64,000 nt of DNA, from assembly GCA_963834515.1 (NCBI GenBank), contig CAWICB010000007.1, forward strand, positions 1,798,001 to 1,862,000. The letters run 5' to 3'. Shown here in pieces: positions 1 through 8,912 of the stretch. Every line of letters starts with the position of its first letter. The first letter of the stretch is position 1. A program made the position numbers and the translations under genes. This DNA comes from RYN-230 sp963834515 (GTDB lineage Bacteria > Actinomycetota > Actinomycetes > Streptosporangiales > Streptosporangiaceae). The notes beneath the pieces were generated by a model that was not told the DNA's origin, did not search any database, and saw only the letters and a list, made by a program, of their open reading frames with translations.

Positions 1-407
1 GCCCCCGGCCCGGCCGTGCCCGCGCCGCCGTGCGGCCGGGCCACAGCCAGGAAGCCGGCGATGCCCACCGCGCAGCAGGCCACCCCGGCCAGCAGCACGG
101 CATCCGGGGCGCGGCGCCGGGTGGCCACCGCCGCGATCACCACCGCGAACAGCAGGCTCAGCACCAGCAGCGGCTGGACCAGGGTCAGCGATCCCAGGTG
201 CAGGGCCAGAATCTGGAGCCCGGCACCGGCCAGGTTCACCCCGATGGAGGCCAGGAACAACGGCCGCCGCACCAGGTCGGTCAGCAGCCGCGGCGACAGC
301 GCGGCCCGCTGCGGCACCTGCTTGGTGCTGCGTTGCTCCAGCACCGACGCCGCACCGAACGCGGCCGCCGCACCCAGTCCCGGGCACACCGCAAGCACCG
401 CGAACAT
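1..407 (-). CDS. DMT-family (EamA-like) transporter, N-terminal part, cut by window edge
   Basis: The reverse strand is open from an ATG at 407 to the first base of the window, giving about 135 residues of an N-terminal fragment that begins MFAVLAVCPGLGAAAAFGAA. Four hydrophobic segments alternate with short basic loops, as in drug/metabolite transporter proteins of the inner membrane. A good ribosome site (GAGGAG) precedes the ATG by a few bases. It is a paralogue of the complete transporter at 1741-2652: both share the pattern 'RRP-L-LAS/GLAS ... LQ-ALR/HLGSL-LVQP-L'. Substrate unknown. The C-terminus lies outside the window, so whether the gene is intact cannot be judged. Confidence 0.8.
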   Translation of the reverse strand, partial: MFAVLAVCPGLGAAAAFGAASVLEQRSTKQVPQRAALSPRLLTDLVRRPLFLASIGVNLAGAGLQILALHLGSLTLVQPLLVLSLLFAVVIAAVATRRRAPDAVLLAGVACCAVGIAGFLAVARPHGGAGTAGPG

Positions 408-498
408 CACGTCTCCTCAGCGTCGGAACTCGTCATGTTTCTGGAGACGGTCCCCGGTCCTGATACTCATCGCCGTAGCCGGACGAGCTGGCGGCCGC

Positions 499-759
499 TC
501 ACGTATCAGCGCGGTCCCGGGCCGTCTCCCGCTCCGCGGCAGCTGCCGTCTGGCGCTGGCCCTCGTCCCAGGTGAGCGATTCAAGCGGGCCGTTAAACCA
601 GTGCCCGCGTGGGCACCGGATCTTCGCGCTTTCCAGTGGCCCGTCGGTCGAGCCGACCGTGTACCGGTCCTGGACTTCGGCCGGCAGCCCGCACCGCCGG
701 GCGCCATGCGCGTCCAGGTAGGCCGGACAGTCCAGGAACATCACCGCATTGCCGTCCAC
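499..759 (-). CDS. small conserved hypothetical protein with Cys/His pairs
   Basis: An 86-residue protein with the core CPAYLDAHGARRCGLPAEV followed by STDGPLES and IRCPRGHWFNGP. The spacing of Cys residues and the CPRGHWF segment looks like a small metal-binding (zinc-ribbon-like) fold; I recall similar short proteins in other actinobacteria but know no function. The start is a GTG at 759 preceded by GGGGGAAA; an ATG seven codons in is an alternative. It stands alone, about 90 bases upstream of the partial DMT gene on the same strand, and could share its transcript. The high-scoring ORFs on the opposite strand here are Arg/Pro/Ala-rich shadows. Confidence 0.6.
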   Translation of the reverse strand: MDGNAVMFLDCPAYLDAHGARRCGLPAEVQDRYTVGSTDGPLESAKIRCPRGHWFNGPLESLTWDEGQRQTAAAAERETARDRADT

Positions 760-950
760 GGATTTCCCCCATCCGCCGTGCCGCCGCCGGCACCACCCCG
801 CGCGACCCCCGCGGTCATTCAGCGCCGGGGAGGGTCAGCTCAGCAGCAGGCTGAAGTTGCCTTCGCCCGGTAGGAGGCCCCGGGAACAATGCTGATACAC
901 GAAGGCGGTGGCCGCGTCGAGCAGGATCTGCTCGACGCTACCTGGCCATG

Positions 951-1013
951 GTCACCATCGCCGCGATCGTGCTGCTACGGCTGGAGTGAGAATGCAAGCA
1001 CGCCCCAGCTAGG
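951..1013. repeat. imperfect direct repeat, copy 1 (partner at 1687-1747)
   Basis: About 60 bases that align with 1687-1747, sharing the core ATCGTGCTGCT flanked by similar sequence. On the minus strand each copy starts at the TAG stop codon of a gene (DHFR-like here, DMT transporter at 1741) and runs into the downstream spacer. This looks like a duplicated 3' end/intergenic segment that brackets the DHFR-like gene. The rest of the gap 760-1008 shows nothing recognisable. Confidence 0.5.
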
Positions 1014-1614
1014 CCATGCTGCCGAAGGTCGGCTGGCCGGCGTGCTCGTACGTGAGGTGCACGGCGCCCCTGGGGAAGGTCGCCGACTCCACCAGCCGCA
1101 GCGCGGTCGGCACCGTGCCCTCCGCGAACAGCCGCTTGCCGCTGCCGAGCAGGACCGGAAACACCCATAGGTTCAGCCGGTCGACCAGATCGTTGCGCAG
1201 CAACGTCTGCACGAAGTTCCCGCTGCCGATGACGTCCACTCGGCCGAACTCCCCTTTGAGCTGCGCTACCGCCTCGGTCACGTCGCCCTGGATCAGCTTG
1301 GAATTGGCCCAGCCCACGGTGTCCAGCGTCCGCGAGGCGACGTACTTGGGCGCGCCGTTCAGCCGGGCCGCGATCGGGTTCTCGGCCGGCTGCCTGGGCC
1401 AGTAGGCCGCGAAGATCTCATAGGTCTGGCGGCCGAGCAACAGCGCCTCCAAGCCCGCGATGTGATCGGTGATGACCTTCCCCGACTCCTCGTCGGCGTA
1501 GGGCGCCTGCCAGCCGCCGTACTCGAATCCCCCCGCACGGTCCTCGTCGGGCGCGCCGGGCCCCTGCAGGACCCCGTCCAACGACGTGAACATATTGACG
1601 ACCAGCGTTCCCAT
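1009..1614 (-). CDS. dihydrofolate reductase family protein (RibD C-terminal-like)
   Basis: A 201-residue soluble protein of the DHFR/RibD-C fold. It starts MGTLVVNMFTSLDGVLQGPG, typical of this family, and contains LLLGRQTYEIFAAYWP, the NADPH-binding VDVIGSGNFVQTLL and DRLNLWVFPVLLGSGKRLF. Such proteins are NADPH-dependent reductases of unknown substrate; most do not serve folate metabolism. The ATG at 1614 has a strong ribosome site (GGGGAGGA). It follows the DMT gene on the same strand by 127 bases and is bracketed by the two copies of an imperfect repeat. Confidence 0.85.
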   Translation of the reverse strand: MGTLVVNMFTSLDGVLQGPGAPDEDRAGGFEYGGWQAPYADEESGKVITDHIAGLEALLLGRQTYEIFAAYWPRQPAENPIAARLNGAPKYVASRTLDTVGWANSKLIQGDVTEAVAQLKGEFGRVDVIGSGNFVQTLLRNDLVDRLNLWVFPVLLGSGKRLFAEGTVPTALRLVESATFPRGAVHLTYEHAGQPTFGSMA

Positions 1615-1686
1615 GACGTCCTCCCCGATGGCGGTGACTTCCGAGCGGACTGACTACCACGGATCGGCAGCCCACCCAGGATCAGG

Positions 1687-1747
1687 GTGAGCATCGCAGC
1701 GATCGTGCTGCTGGGGCCGGAATGACATGGCAAACGCGCCCTAGTCG
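1687..1747. repeat. imperfect direct repeat, copy 2 (partner at 951-1013)
   Basis: Second copy of the roughly 60-base imperfect repeat, covering the stop codon of the DMT transporter gene and the spacer in front of the DHFR-like gene. Conserved core ATCGTGCTGCT. Origin unknown; a scar of gene duplication or insertion is possible. Confidence 0.5.
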
Positions 1748-2652
1748 GTGAGGCTCTCCGCGGGCGCGGCCGGCACCCGGGTGGTGCCGGTCGCGGGCAG
1801 CGGATCCTCGCCCGCGATGAGGTGGCTGTGACTGAGCGCTGACACGCCGACGATGAGCAGCAGCAGCCCGAGCGCCTCGCCGGCCAGGTCGAGCACCCCG
1901 GTCTGGATCTGCTCGCCGAACAGGAACATGCCGAGCAGGGCGGCGGACAGCGGGTCCAGGATGGTGAAGCCGGGCTGCGAAGCAGCGAGCGGGCCGGCCG
2001 CCAGCGCGTGGGCGGCCAGCAGCAGGGTGGCCGCGCCGGCCCCGGTCAGCACGTACAGCGACCAGCTGGACGCGATGGCCCCGAGGCCGTTCCCCAGGTG
2101 GGAGCTGAATTCCTTGATCACAGCGGCCACGAACCCCCAGGAGATACCGGTGGCCGCGCCAAGCACCGCGGCCCGGCGCGCGGGCGCCGAGCCGGGACGG
2201 TGCCCCAGCCCGAAGGCCACGGCCAGGGCTATGGCCACTACCGCGATGCAGGCCAGGCCGGCCAGCCACCACAGCTGGGCCGGCGCATGCAGCCGCCCCC
2301 CCGACGGCGAGGCCGCGAGGAGGAACAGGCCCAGCCCCGCGCACATCGCGATCGCGGCCAGCCAGTCACGCAGCCGCACCCCACGCGAGCCGATCACCGC
2401 CATGTAGCCGAACACGAAGATCAGCTCAACGGCCAGGATGGGCTGGACCAGGGCCAGCGCCCCGAAGCGGAGCGCCGTAACCTGCAGCACGAAACCGAGG
2501 ATCATGCTGGCCAGGCCGGCCAGCCAGACCGGGCGGCGGGCCAGGCGCAGCAGCAGGGACACGTCAAACCCGGACACGGCCTCGCTGCGCGCGCCGAGGC
2601 GCTGGCACACCGAGGAGGTGGCCGTGCAGAAGCTGGCCGCGAGCGCCAGCAC
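1741..2652 (-). CDS. DMT-family (EamA-like) transporter
   Basis: About 303 residues with roughly ten hydrophobic segments arranged as two repeated halves, as in EamA/DMT inner-membrane exporters. The N-terminal half matches the partial gene at the window start. The predicted start is a GTG at 2652; no closer ribosome site exists, and an AAGGGGGG run lies about 20 bases upstream, so a slightly earlier non-standard start (CTG) or coupling to the MerR gene (30 bases upstream) is possible. It is the third gene of a minus-strand unit MFS-MerR-DMT and may be controlled by that regulator. Substrate not deducible. Confidence 0.85.
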   Translation of the reverse strand: MLALAASFCTATSSVCQRLGARSEAVSGFDVSLLLRLARRPVWLAGLASMILGFVLQVTALRFGALALVQPILAVELIFVFGYMAVIGSRGVRLRDWLAAIAMCAGLGLFLLAASPSGGRLHAPAQLWWLAGLACIAVVAIALAVAFGLGHRPGSAPARRAAVLGAATGISWGFVAAVIKEFSSHLGNGLGAIASSWSLYVLTGAGAATLLLAAHALAAGPLAASQPGFTILDPLSAALLGMFLFGEQIQTGVLDLAGEALGLLLLIVGVSALSHSHLIAGEDPLPATGTTRVPAAPAESLTD

Positions 2653-2682
2653 AATCGCCGTCTTGATGAGCAGCCACCCCCC

Positions 2683-3153
2683 TTACCCAGATCCCTGGCT
2701 GGCCCCGGCCAGCAGGGCCCGCGCCTTCTCGATCCGGGTGTCCAGGTCGGCCAGGAAGCCGTCCAGGGCGTCCCGCTTGGCCTGCACCGTGCCCCGCAGG
2801 TCTTCGGACAGGGCGAGGCATTCCCGGGTCAGCTGGCGGCGCTCATCCTCGCTGGTCCGCTCGCTGTTATAGCTGAGCCGGATCTGCGCGATCCGGTCCT
2901 CGTTGCGCAGCACGACGGCGATCTCATCAAGGTTGAGGCCGAGCAGCGCCTGCAGTTCCCGGATGCGGGCCACCCGGGCCAGATCGTCCTGAGAGTAGCG
3001 CCGCAGCCCGCCCGGCGTGGTGCATGCGGGAACCAGCAGGCCGATCTGCTGGTAGTACCGCAGGGCGCGCTCGGACACGCCCGCCCGCGCGGCCGCGGCC
3101 CCGATGCCAAGCAGCGGCGGCGGGTTGGCCGGGGGCTGGGCCGTCGGGCGCAT
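2683..3153 (-). CDS. MerR-family transcriptional regulator
   Basis: A 156-residue regulator. The N-terminal winged-helix reads LGIGAAAARAGVSERALRYY followed by QQIGLLVP and GGLRRYSQDDLARVARI, the MerR signature; the C-terminal half is a long dimerisation helix with no cysteine motif, so a metal sensor is unlikely and a drug/organic ligand more so. I place the start at ATG 3153 (MRPTAQPP), preceded by GGTGAGGGG; longer upstream reading is a shadow of the MFS gene. The start lies four bases after the MFS stop, so the two are translationally linked and the regulator probably controls the pump. Confidence 0.85.
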   Translation of the reverse strand: MRPTAQPPANPPPLLGIGAAAARAGVSERALRYYQQIGLLVPACTTPGGLRRYSQDDLARVARIRELQALLGLNLDEIAVVLRNEDRIAQIRLSYNSERTSEDERRQLTRECLALSEDLRGTVQAKRDALDGFLADLDTRIEKARALLAGASQGSG

Positions 3154-3157
3154 CGGT

Positions 3158-5056
3158 TCACCCCTCACCAGGCGGGCGGCTGGTCTCCCCGCCGCCCGGT
3201 CCGGCCGGCTCGGCTGCGGCCGCCACCCGGCCATTGCCATGGCCGTTGCCGTTGACCGGGACATCCACATCGGCCGACGCGACCGGCTCCAGGCCGGCCA
3301 GGCCGCCGATCTCGGCCGCGCCATCGGCCAGCTCATCGGCGACCGGCTCGGTCGCGTGCACGTCCGGCCGGCCGCGGAGGGCGGAGGCCACGATCGCGAT
3401 CGCGGTCGCGATGGCCGCGAACGTGAACGCCAGGTGCAGGCCGCTGGCGAACGGCTCCTCGATGAGCTTGGGGAAGAACGACCGCCCGGTGATGTACGCG
3501 GCCTGGTGCGGGCTCAGGCGCTGCAGCGCCCCGGTCGGGCCGAGCAGCTCCTTGATCGGGTTGTAGCCCAGGAACGCGGAGAACAGGCTGCCGATCGGCG
3601 GCTCGCTGGCCACCAGGTGCGCGGCCGACGGGGACACACCCGCGTTGACCAGCCCGCGGTACAGATGCGACGGCAGGTTCCGGGCCAGGCCCAGCGTGAC
3701 GATGGTGAAGAACAGGCCCATGGACAGCACCGTGGCCGAGTTCTGGAACGTGTTCAGCATCCCGGCCCCCGCGCCGCGCTGGTCGGCCGGCAGGCTGTTC
3801 ATGGACGCGGCCTGGTTCGGCGCGAAGAACAGGCCCATGCCGACCGCGAACAGGAAGATCAGCGCCGCGAACCCGAAGTAGCTGAAGTTGATCGGCAGCA
3901 GTTCCAGCAGCAGGAAGCTGGATCCGGAGACGATCAGGCCGCCGGTGGCGAACAGCCGCGCCCCGTACCGGTCGGACAGCGCGCCGGACAGCGGGCCGAC
4001 GAGCAGGAAGCCGATCGTCAGCGGCACCAGCGCGATACCGGCCCACAGCGGCGTCTGGCTGAAGCTGTACCCGTGCTGCGGCAGCCAGATGCCCTGCAGC
4101 CAGATGATCAGCATGAACTGGATACCGCCGCGGCCCAGCGCAGCCAGCAGGCCGGCGATGCTGCCCGCGGTGAAGGCCCGGATCCGGAACAGGCCGAGCC
4201 GGAACATCGGTGCTTCCACCTTGGTCTCCACCCAGCCGAACAGCACCAGGATCGCGATCCCGCCGAAGATGCCGGCCAGCACCCATGGGTTGGTCCAGCC
4301 GGTGGGGTGCCCGCCGTACGGCAGTAGCGAGTACACGATGCCGGTCAGCAGCGCGACGAGGCCAATCGCGAACAGCGCGTTGCCCAGCCAGTCGATCTTG
4401 GCCGGGACACGGATCCCGTTGTCCCGGAGCTTGAGGTAGGCCCAGACCGTGCCGAACAGGCCGAACGGCACCGAGACCAGGAACACCAGCCGCCACTGCA
4501 CCGGGGCCAGCACACCGCCCAGCAGCAGGCCCAGGAACGCGCCGCTGATCGCGGCGATCCCGTTGATGCCCATCGCCTTGCCCCGCTCGTTCTGCGGGAA
4601 CGCATCGGTCAGGATGGCGGTGGAGTTGGCGAACAGGCACGCCCCGCCGACCCCCTGGAACACCCGCATGACGATGATCCAGATCGCCCCGGCCGGGCCG
4701 GTCAGCCAGGTCACCGACAGCAGGATGGAGAACAGGGTGAACACGGCGAAGCCCAGGTTGTATATCCTGACCCGGCCGTAGATGTCACCGACCCGGCCCA
4801 GGCTGACCACCAGCACCGCGGTGACCAGCAGGAAGCCCATGAACACCCAGAGGAAGTACGACGTGTTCGAGGGCACCAGCGGGTTCAGCTTGATGCCGCG
4901 GAACAGCGCGGGCAGCGAGATCAGCAGGATGGACTGGTTGATCGTGACCATCAGGATGCCGAGCGTGGTGTTCGACAGCGCGATCCACTTGTAGTGCACG
5001 CCACGGCCAGCTGCGGGCTGGGCTGCCTCGTCCTGCGCTCGTCCTGCCACCGGCAT
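3158..5056 (-). CDS. MFS drug-efflux transporter, DHA2 family (14 TM)
   Basis: A 632-residue inner-membrane pump. After a short cytosolic N-terminus come about 14 membrane segments; motif A appears as GRVGDIYGRVRIYNLGF, and QGVGGACLFANS plus FPQNERGKAMGING resemble motif C/loop signatures of the H+-antiporter DHA2 (QacA/EmrB) group. The last 80 residues are a Gly/Ala/Pro-rich cytosolic tail. It is the first gene of the MFS-MerR-DMT unit; the MerR gene begins four bases after its stop. Substrate unknown, multidrug export inferred from family and regulator. Confidence 0.9.
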   Translation of the reverse strand: MPVAGRAQDEAAQPAAGRGVHYKWIALSNTTLGILMVTINQSILLISLPALFRGIKLNPLVPSNTSYFLWVFMGFLLVTAVLVVSLGRVGDIYGRVRIYNLGFAVFTLFSILLSVTWLTGPAGAIWIIVMRVFQGVGGACLFANSTAILTDAFPQNERGKAMGINGIAAISGAFLGLLLGGVLAPVQWRLVFLVSVPFGLFGTVWAYLKLRDNGIRVPAKIDWLGNALFAIGLVALLTGIVYSLLPYGGHPTGWTNPWVLAGIFGGIAILVLFGWVETKVEAPMFRLGLFRIRAFTAGSIAGLLAALGRGGIQFMLIIWLQGIWLPQHGYSFSQTPLWAGIALVPLTIGFLLVGPLSGALSDRYGARLFATGGLIVSGSSFLLLELLPINFSYFGFAALIFLFAVGMGLFFAPNQAASMNSLPADQRGAGAGMLNTFQNSATVLSMGLFFTIVTLGLARNLPSHLYRGLVNAGVSPSAAHLVASEPPIGSLFSAFLGYNPIKELLGPTGALQRLSPHQAAYITGRSFFPKLIEEPFASGLHLAFTFAAIATAIAIVASALRGRPDVHATEPVADELADGAAEIGGLAGLEPVASADVDVPVNGNGHGNGRVAAAAEPAGPGGGETSRPPGEG

Positions 5057-5201
5057 CAGGTCTCCTTGTCCGAAGCTGAGCCCGGCCCGCTCCCCTCGGT
5101 CGCCCGGGCATGAGCAGCCTAACGTACCTTAACGTCAACGTCAGAGTCGGGCCCGGCCCGGCTGCGGTGACCCGGGCAGCACACCCCCAGCCCCGGCTAT
5201 C

Positions 5202-5684
5202 TCAGTGCTCGCCAATCAGCAGCACGGGGACCCTGCTCTCCCGAACCGCGGCTTCCGCGACCCGGCCGAGCCGCGGGTGCAGCACGCCGCCATCGCCGTG
5301 CCGGCCCAGGACCAGCAGGTCAAACCCGTGCTCGGTGGCGTAACCGCACAGCGAGCGGGCCACCTGGCCGCCCGCGGCGGTGCGCAGGTCGATCCGGGCC
5401 GGCGAGGTTTCCTGCAGGGCAGTGCAAGCCCGGGCGAAGCGCTCCCGGACCCGGGTTGCAGCCCCGGACTCCGGGCCCGTCTCGCTGCCGCCGCCCTCGA
5501 CGTGCCCGCGCTCCGGCAGCACCGTGAGCGCGACCACGTGGCCCGCGCCGCCGCTGACCAGGGCCGCCGCCGCGGTCAGCGCGGCGACCGAGTCCGGCGA
5601 CCCGTCCCACGCCACGAGCACCCGGCGGAACGGGCCACCCGGGCTTGCTGCCTGGTCAGGGCGGCCGTTCGGGTCAGGAACCAT
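5202..5684 (-). CDS. universal stress protein (UspA family)
   Basis: A 160-residue single-domain USP. The sequence RRVLVAWDGSPDSVAALTAA gives the first strand and ATP-site Asp, and LLVLGRHGDGG followed by VRESRVPVLLIGEH is the C-terminal nucleotide-binding G-x2-G-x9-G(S/T)-like region, somewhat degenerate. The start at ATG 5684 is supported by GAGGAGG nine bases upstream; the longer reading to 5747 lacks one. It diverges from enolase. USPs of this kind are typical members of the DevR dormancy regulon, and four more occur in this window. Confidence 0.85.
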   Translation of the reverse strand: MVPDPNGRPDQAASPGGPFRRVLVAWDGSPDSVAALTAAAALVSGGAGHVVALTVLPERGHVEGGGSETGPESGAATRVRERFARACTALQETSPARIDLRTAAGGQVARSLCGYATEHGFDLLVLGRHGDGGVLHPRLGRVAEAAVRESRVPVLLIGEH

Positions 5685-5829
5685 GCCGGACCTCCTCGGC
5701 CGGGGGAACTGTCCTCGTGACGCATTGTGATCCGCGCTATACCCCACGGCAAGGGCCTATTGGGACGCCAGGATGACGCGCGGCGCACCTGGGGCCGCCC
5801 CCGGCGCAGCACCGATCAGGACCTGCTGC

Positions 5830-5843
5830 GGGACTTTCGCCCG
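5830..5843. promoter_or_regulatory. possible DevR (DosR)-like box upstream of enolase
   Basis: GGGACTTTCGCCCG, close to the mycobacterial DosR box (GGGACTTT-NGNCCC type). It lies 80 bases before the enolase ATG and about 145 bases before the divergent USP start. No well-matched second box at 22-bp spacing. The spacer 5685-5922 contains nothing else recognisable. Confidence 0.4.
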
Positions 5844-5922
5844 CAGCGCCCCGGGCGGATGCCGGCCATGATGGCCCGGCCGGGGACCGCTAGCAGGGAC
5901 CCGCTACCGGGAGGACCAGAGC

Positions 5923-7221
5923 ATGCCTTCGTCACCGACGTCAGCGACCGGACCGCACCGGATCATCCAGGCCGGGGCGCTGGAGATCCTCGACTCCCGG
6001 GGCCGGCCCACCGTCCAGGTGTCGGTGACCCTGGACGGCGGGATCACCGGCACGGCCGGGGTGCCATCCGGGGCTTCCACCGGGAGCAAGGAGGCCGTCG
6101 AGCGCCGGGACGGGGACAAGAGCCGCTACCGCGGGCTGGGCGTGCTCGGCGCGGTGGGCGCGGTGGACGGGGAAATCGCCGATCTGCTGCGCGCGCAGAG
6201 CTGGGCGGACCTGGCCGAGATCGACGCCGCCCTGATCGCGCTGGACGGTACGCCGAACAAGGCGCGGCTGGGCGCGAATGCGATCATCGGCGTCTCCATG
6301 GCCTGCGCTCGCGCGCTGGCCCAGGCCGATGGCCGGGAGCTGTGGGACTGGCTCACCCCGGCCGGGGTGTCGCCGCGGCTGCCGGTACCGCACTTCAACG
6401 TGATCAACGGTGGCGTGCACGCGCCGAACCCCCTGGACTTCCAGGAATTCATGATCGCCCCGCTGGGGGCGGCCTCGTTCCCGGAGGCGGTGCGGGCCGG
6501 GGCCGAGGTGTACGCCACGCTGCGCGGCCTGCTGGCCAGCCAGGGTCACGCCACCGGCCTGGGCGACGAAGGCGGCTTCGCCCCGCAACTGGCCGAGCCG
6601 GAGGAGGTGCTGACGGTGCTGACCACCGCCATCACCGAGGCCGGCTACCCGGCCGGGCGGGACGGGGTGGCGATCGCGCTGGACCCCGCGTCCAGCGAAT
6701 TCCGTGGCCCGGACGGCCGGTACCACGTGGCCGGGCAGAACCTGACCAGCGCGGAGATGATCGAACGGTACGCGGAGATCGTCGACCGGTTCCCGGTCTG
6801 GCTGATCGAGGATGGGCTGGCCGAGGACGACTGGGACGGCTGGGCGGCACTGACGAACCGGCTGGGTGACCGGGTGCAGCTGGTCGGCGATGACATCTTC
6901 GTCACCAACCCGGGGATCATCGCGGACGCCATCAGCCGCGGCGTGGCCAACTCCGCGCTCATCAAGGTGAACCAGGTCGGCACCGTAACCGAGACCCTGG
7001 CCGCGATAGCCACCTGCCGGGCGGCCGGCTACGCACAGCTGGTGTCGCACCGCTCCGGCGAGACCACGGACACGTTCATCGCCGACCTCGCCGTCAGCTG
7101 CGGCAGCGGGGAGCTGAAGACCGGCGCGCCGGCCCGTGGCGAGCGGGTGGCCAAGTACAACCGGCTGCTCGAAATCGCCGCCGCTCAGCCCAGCATGCCG
7201 TACGGGCTTCCAGGCCGCTGA
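5923..7221 (+). CDS. eno: enolase
   Basis: 432 residues, the normal length, catalysing 2-phosphoglycerate to phosphoenolpyruvate in glycolysis. Active-site landmarks are all present: SGASTG loop near residue 48, INGGVHAPNPLDFQEFMI (His and Glu), GDEGGFAP (Glu), ALDPASSEF (Mg2+ Asp), LIEDGLAEDDW (Mg2+ Glu), GDDIFVTN (Mg2+ Asp), LIKVNQVGT (catalytic Lys), SHRSGETTD and ELKTGAPARGER. A clear ribosome site GGGAGGACC precedes ATG 5923. It is not beside the usual eno neighbours (ftsB/ppx); it stands in a stress/anaerobiosis region with a possible DevR box upstream, so it may be a second, hypoxia-associated enolase. Confidence 0.96.
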   Translation: MPSSPTSATGPHRIIQAGALEILDSRGRPTVQVSVTLDGGITGTAGVPSGASTGSKEAVERRDGDKSRYRGLGVLGAVGAVDGEIADLLRAQSWADLAEIDAALIALDGTPNKARLGANAIIGVSMACARALAQADGRELWDWLTPAGVSPRLPVPHFNVINGGVHAPNPLDFQEFMIAPLGAASFPEAVRAGAEVYATLRGLLASQGHATGLGDEGGFAPQLAEPEEVLTVLTTAITEAGYPAGRDGVAIALDPASSEFRGPDGRYHVAGQNLTSAEMIERYAEIVDRFPVWLIEDGLAEDDWDGWAALTNRLGDRVQLVGDDIFVTNPGIIADAISRGVANSALIKVNQVGTVTETLAAIATCRAAGYAQLVSHRSGETTDTFIADLAVSCGSGELKTGAPARGERVAKYNRLLEIAAAQPSMPYGLPGR

Positions 7222-7361
7222 CCACCAGGCCGCACCGCCGGGCGGCAGGCGGCTGGGTGGACCGCGGCCAGCCCGGTATTGTGGGCTGAGGCGATGAAGC
7301 CCGCCTGAACTCGCCGTCGCGGCTGATGGCTTCTACCGGATACAGAAACGGTGGGAGCCGC

Positions 7362-8912
7362 ATGCCTGATCCTGATCGTCGTTTTCACAGCATCCTGTTC
7401 GAGGGGGCCGGCGACGCCGCCCGGGCTGAGCACAGTAAGCAGCCTTCGTGCTTTCCGGACCTGAACCTCGATCAGGCGGTCGCGGCCATGACCGGCGGGC
7501 GGGCCGAATACCGGCTGACGCCGTTCTTCTACACCCCGCTGACCGATCAGCGGACCGTGGAGTACCGCCATGACATCCTGCGCGACCTGGAGCACGAGGC
7601 AACGCGGCAGACGGTACAGGCGTTCGGCGCGGGCATGCGCCGGATGCGGGAACGGCTGGCCCAGGCCAGCAAGCTGCACTACCGCTATCAGCAGGAACGC
7701 TGGTTCGCGGGTGCGGTGGACACCTACTGCCAGGCCGTCCGCTCTCTGACCGGGGAGCTGGGCCGCCTTGACCTGGGCTCGCGTGGCTTCCAGGGCCTCA
7801 CCGAGTACCTGACCGCATACACCGCGTCGGACGCCTTCACCTCGCTGGCAGCCCGGACTCAGCAGCTGTACCGCGACCTGGGCACGGTGAGCTACAGCAT
7901 CCATATCAAGGGCAACCGGGTCCGGGTCAGCAAGTACGACGGAGAACCTGACTACAGCGCACAGGTCGAGCAGACATTCGCGAAGTTCCAGCCGGGGGCG
8001 GTGCAGGATTACCGGGTCAGCTTCCGGGACGGGCCAGACATGAGCCACGTCGAGGCCCGCATCCTGGACCTGGTGGCCCGGCTTTACCCGGACGTGTTCG
8101 CGGAACTGGACGAGTACACCACCCGCAATCAGGGCTACCTGGACGCCGTGATCGGCGCTTTCGACCGCGAGGTGCAATTCTACCTGGCCTACCTCGAGTT
8201 CACTGCGCCGCTCAGGCGGGCCGGGCTGCCGTTCTGCTACCCCCAGGTGGGCACCGAAGCCAGGGAGCTGTCCGCCGCCGGGTCGTTCGACCTGGCCCTG
8301 GCCAGCAAGCTCGTCCCGGCGAGGTCACCCGTGGTCAGCAACGACTTCTCGCTGAGCGGCCCGGAGCGCATCCTCGTCGTCACCGGCCCCAACAACGGCG
8401 GCAAGACCACGTTCGCCCGCATGTTCGGCCAGCTGCACTACCTGGCCAGCCTGGGCCTGCCGGTACCGGGCCGCCAGGCCCAGCTGCAGCTCCCCGACCA
8501 GGTGTTCACTCACTTCGAACGCGAGGAGGACATCACCACCCGGCACGGGAAGCTGGCCGATGAGCTGACCAGGATCCACCAGATTCTGCGCCAGGCCGGC
8601 ACCAGCAGCGTGCTGGTGATGAATGAGAGCTTCACGTCGACCACGCTGCACGACGCCCTGTTCCTGGGCACCGAAGTGATGCGGCGAGTCACCGACCTGG
8701 GCCCGGTGTGCGTGTATGTGACGTTCGTCGACGAACTGGCCTCGCTCAGCCAGGCCACCGTCAGCATGGTCGCGAAGATAGTTCCGGGCCAGCCCGCGGA
8801 GCGGCCGTTCAAGGTCGTGCGGCGGCCGGCGGATGGGCTTGCTTACGCGGCCGCGATGGCCGCCAAATACGGGCTCAGCTACGAGCGGGTGAAGGAGCGC
8901 ATCAGCCGGTGA
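7362..8912 (+). CDS. MutS-like ATPase, first of a tandem pair
   Basis: 516 residues, starting at ATG 7362 after GGTGGGAG. The N-terminal 300 residues are helical and match the core/lever-clamp part of MutS proteins; the C-terminus is a MutS-type ABC ATPase with Walker A TGPNNGGKTTFARMFGQ. The Walker B/D-loop region reads VLVMNESFTSTT instead of the usual LMDE-GRGTST, so the first acidic residue is Asn while the catalytic Glu stays. Mismatch-recognition domain I (Phe-X-Glu) is absent, so classical MutS1 repair is unlikely; no Smr nuclease domain as in MutS2. Its stop overlaps the start of the second MutS-like gene by GTGA, suggesting the two form a heterodimer. Role unknown. Confidence 0.85.
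   Translation: MPDPDRRFHSILFEGAGDAARAEHSKQPSCFPDLNLDQAVAAMTGGRAEYRLTPFFYTPLTDQRTVEYRHDILRDLEHEATRQTVQAFGAGMRRMRERLAQASKLHYRYQQERWFAGAVDTYCQAVRSLTGELGRLDLGSRGFQGLTEYLTAYTASDAFTSLAARTQQLYRDLGTVSYSIHIKGNRVRVSKYDGEPDYSAQVEQTFAKFQPGAVQDYRVSFRDGPDMSHVEARILDLVARLYPDVFAELDEYTTRNQGYLDAVIGAFDREVQFYLAYLEFTAPLRRAGLPFCYPQVGTEARELSAAGSFDLALASKLVPARSPVVSNDFSLSGPERILVVTGPNNGGKTTFARMFGQLHYLASLGLPVPGRQAQLQLPDQVFTHFEREEDITTRHGKLADELTRIHQILRQAGTSSVLVMNESFTSTTLHDALFLGTEVMRRVTDLGPVCVYVTFVDELASLSQATVSMVAKIVPGQPAERPFKVVRRPADGLAYAAAMAAKYGLSYERVKERISR

Noticed and set aside
16..873. Long plus-strand ORF at the window start (285 codons)
   Set aside because: Arg/Pro/Ala/Ser-rich low-complexity translation antisense to a clear DMT transporter and the small Cys-rich protein; a G+C-driven shadow frame.
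2008..3255. Long plus-strand frame of 415 codons
   Set aside because: Gln/Arg/Gly-rich translation with no family resemblance, antisense to the DMT, MerR and MFS genes.
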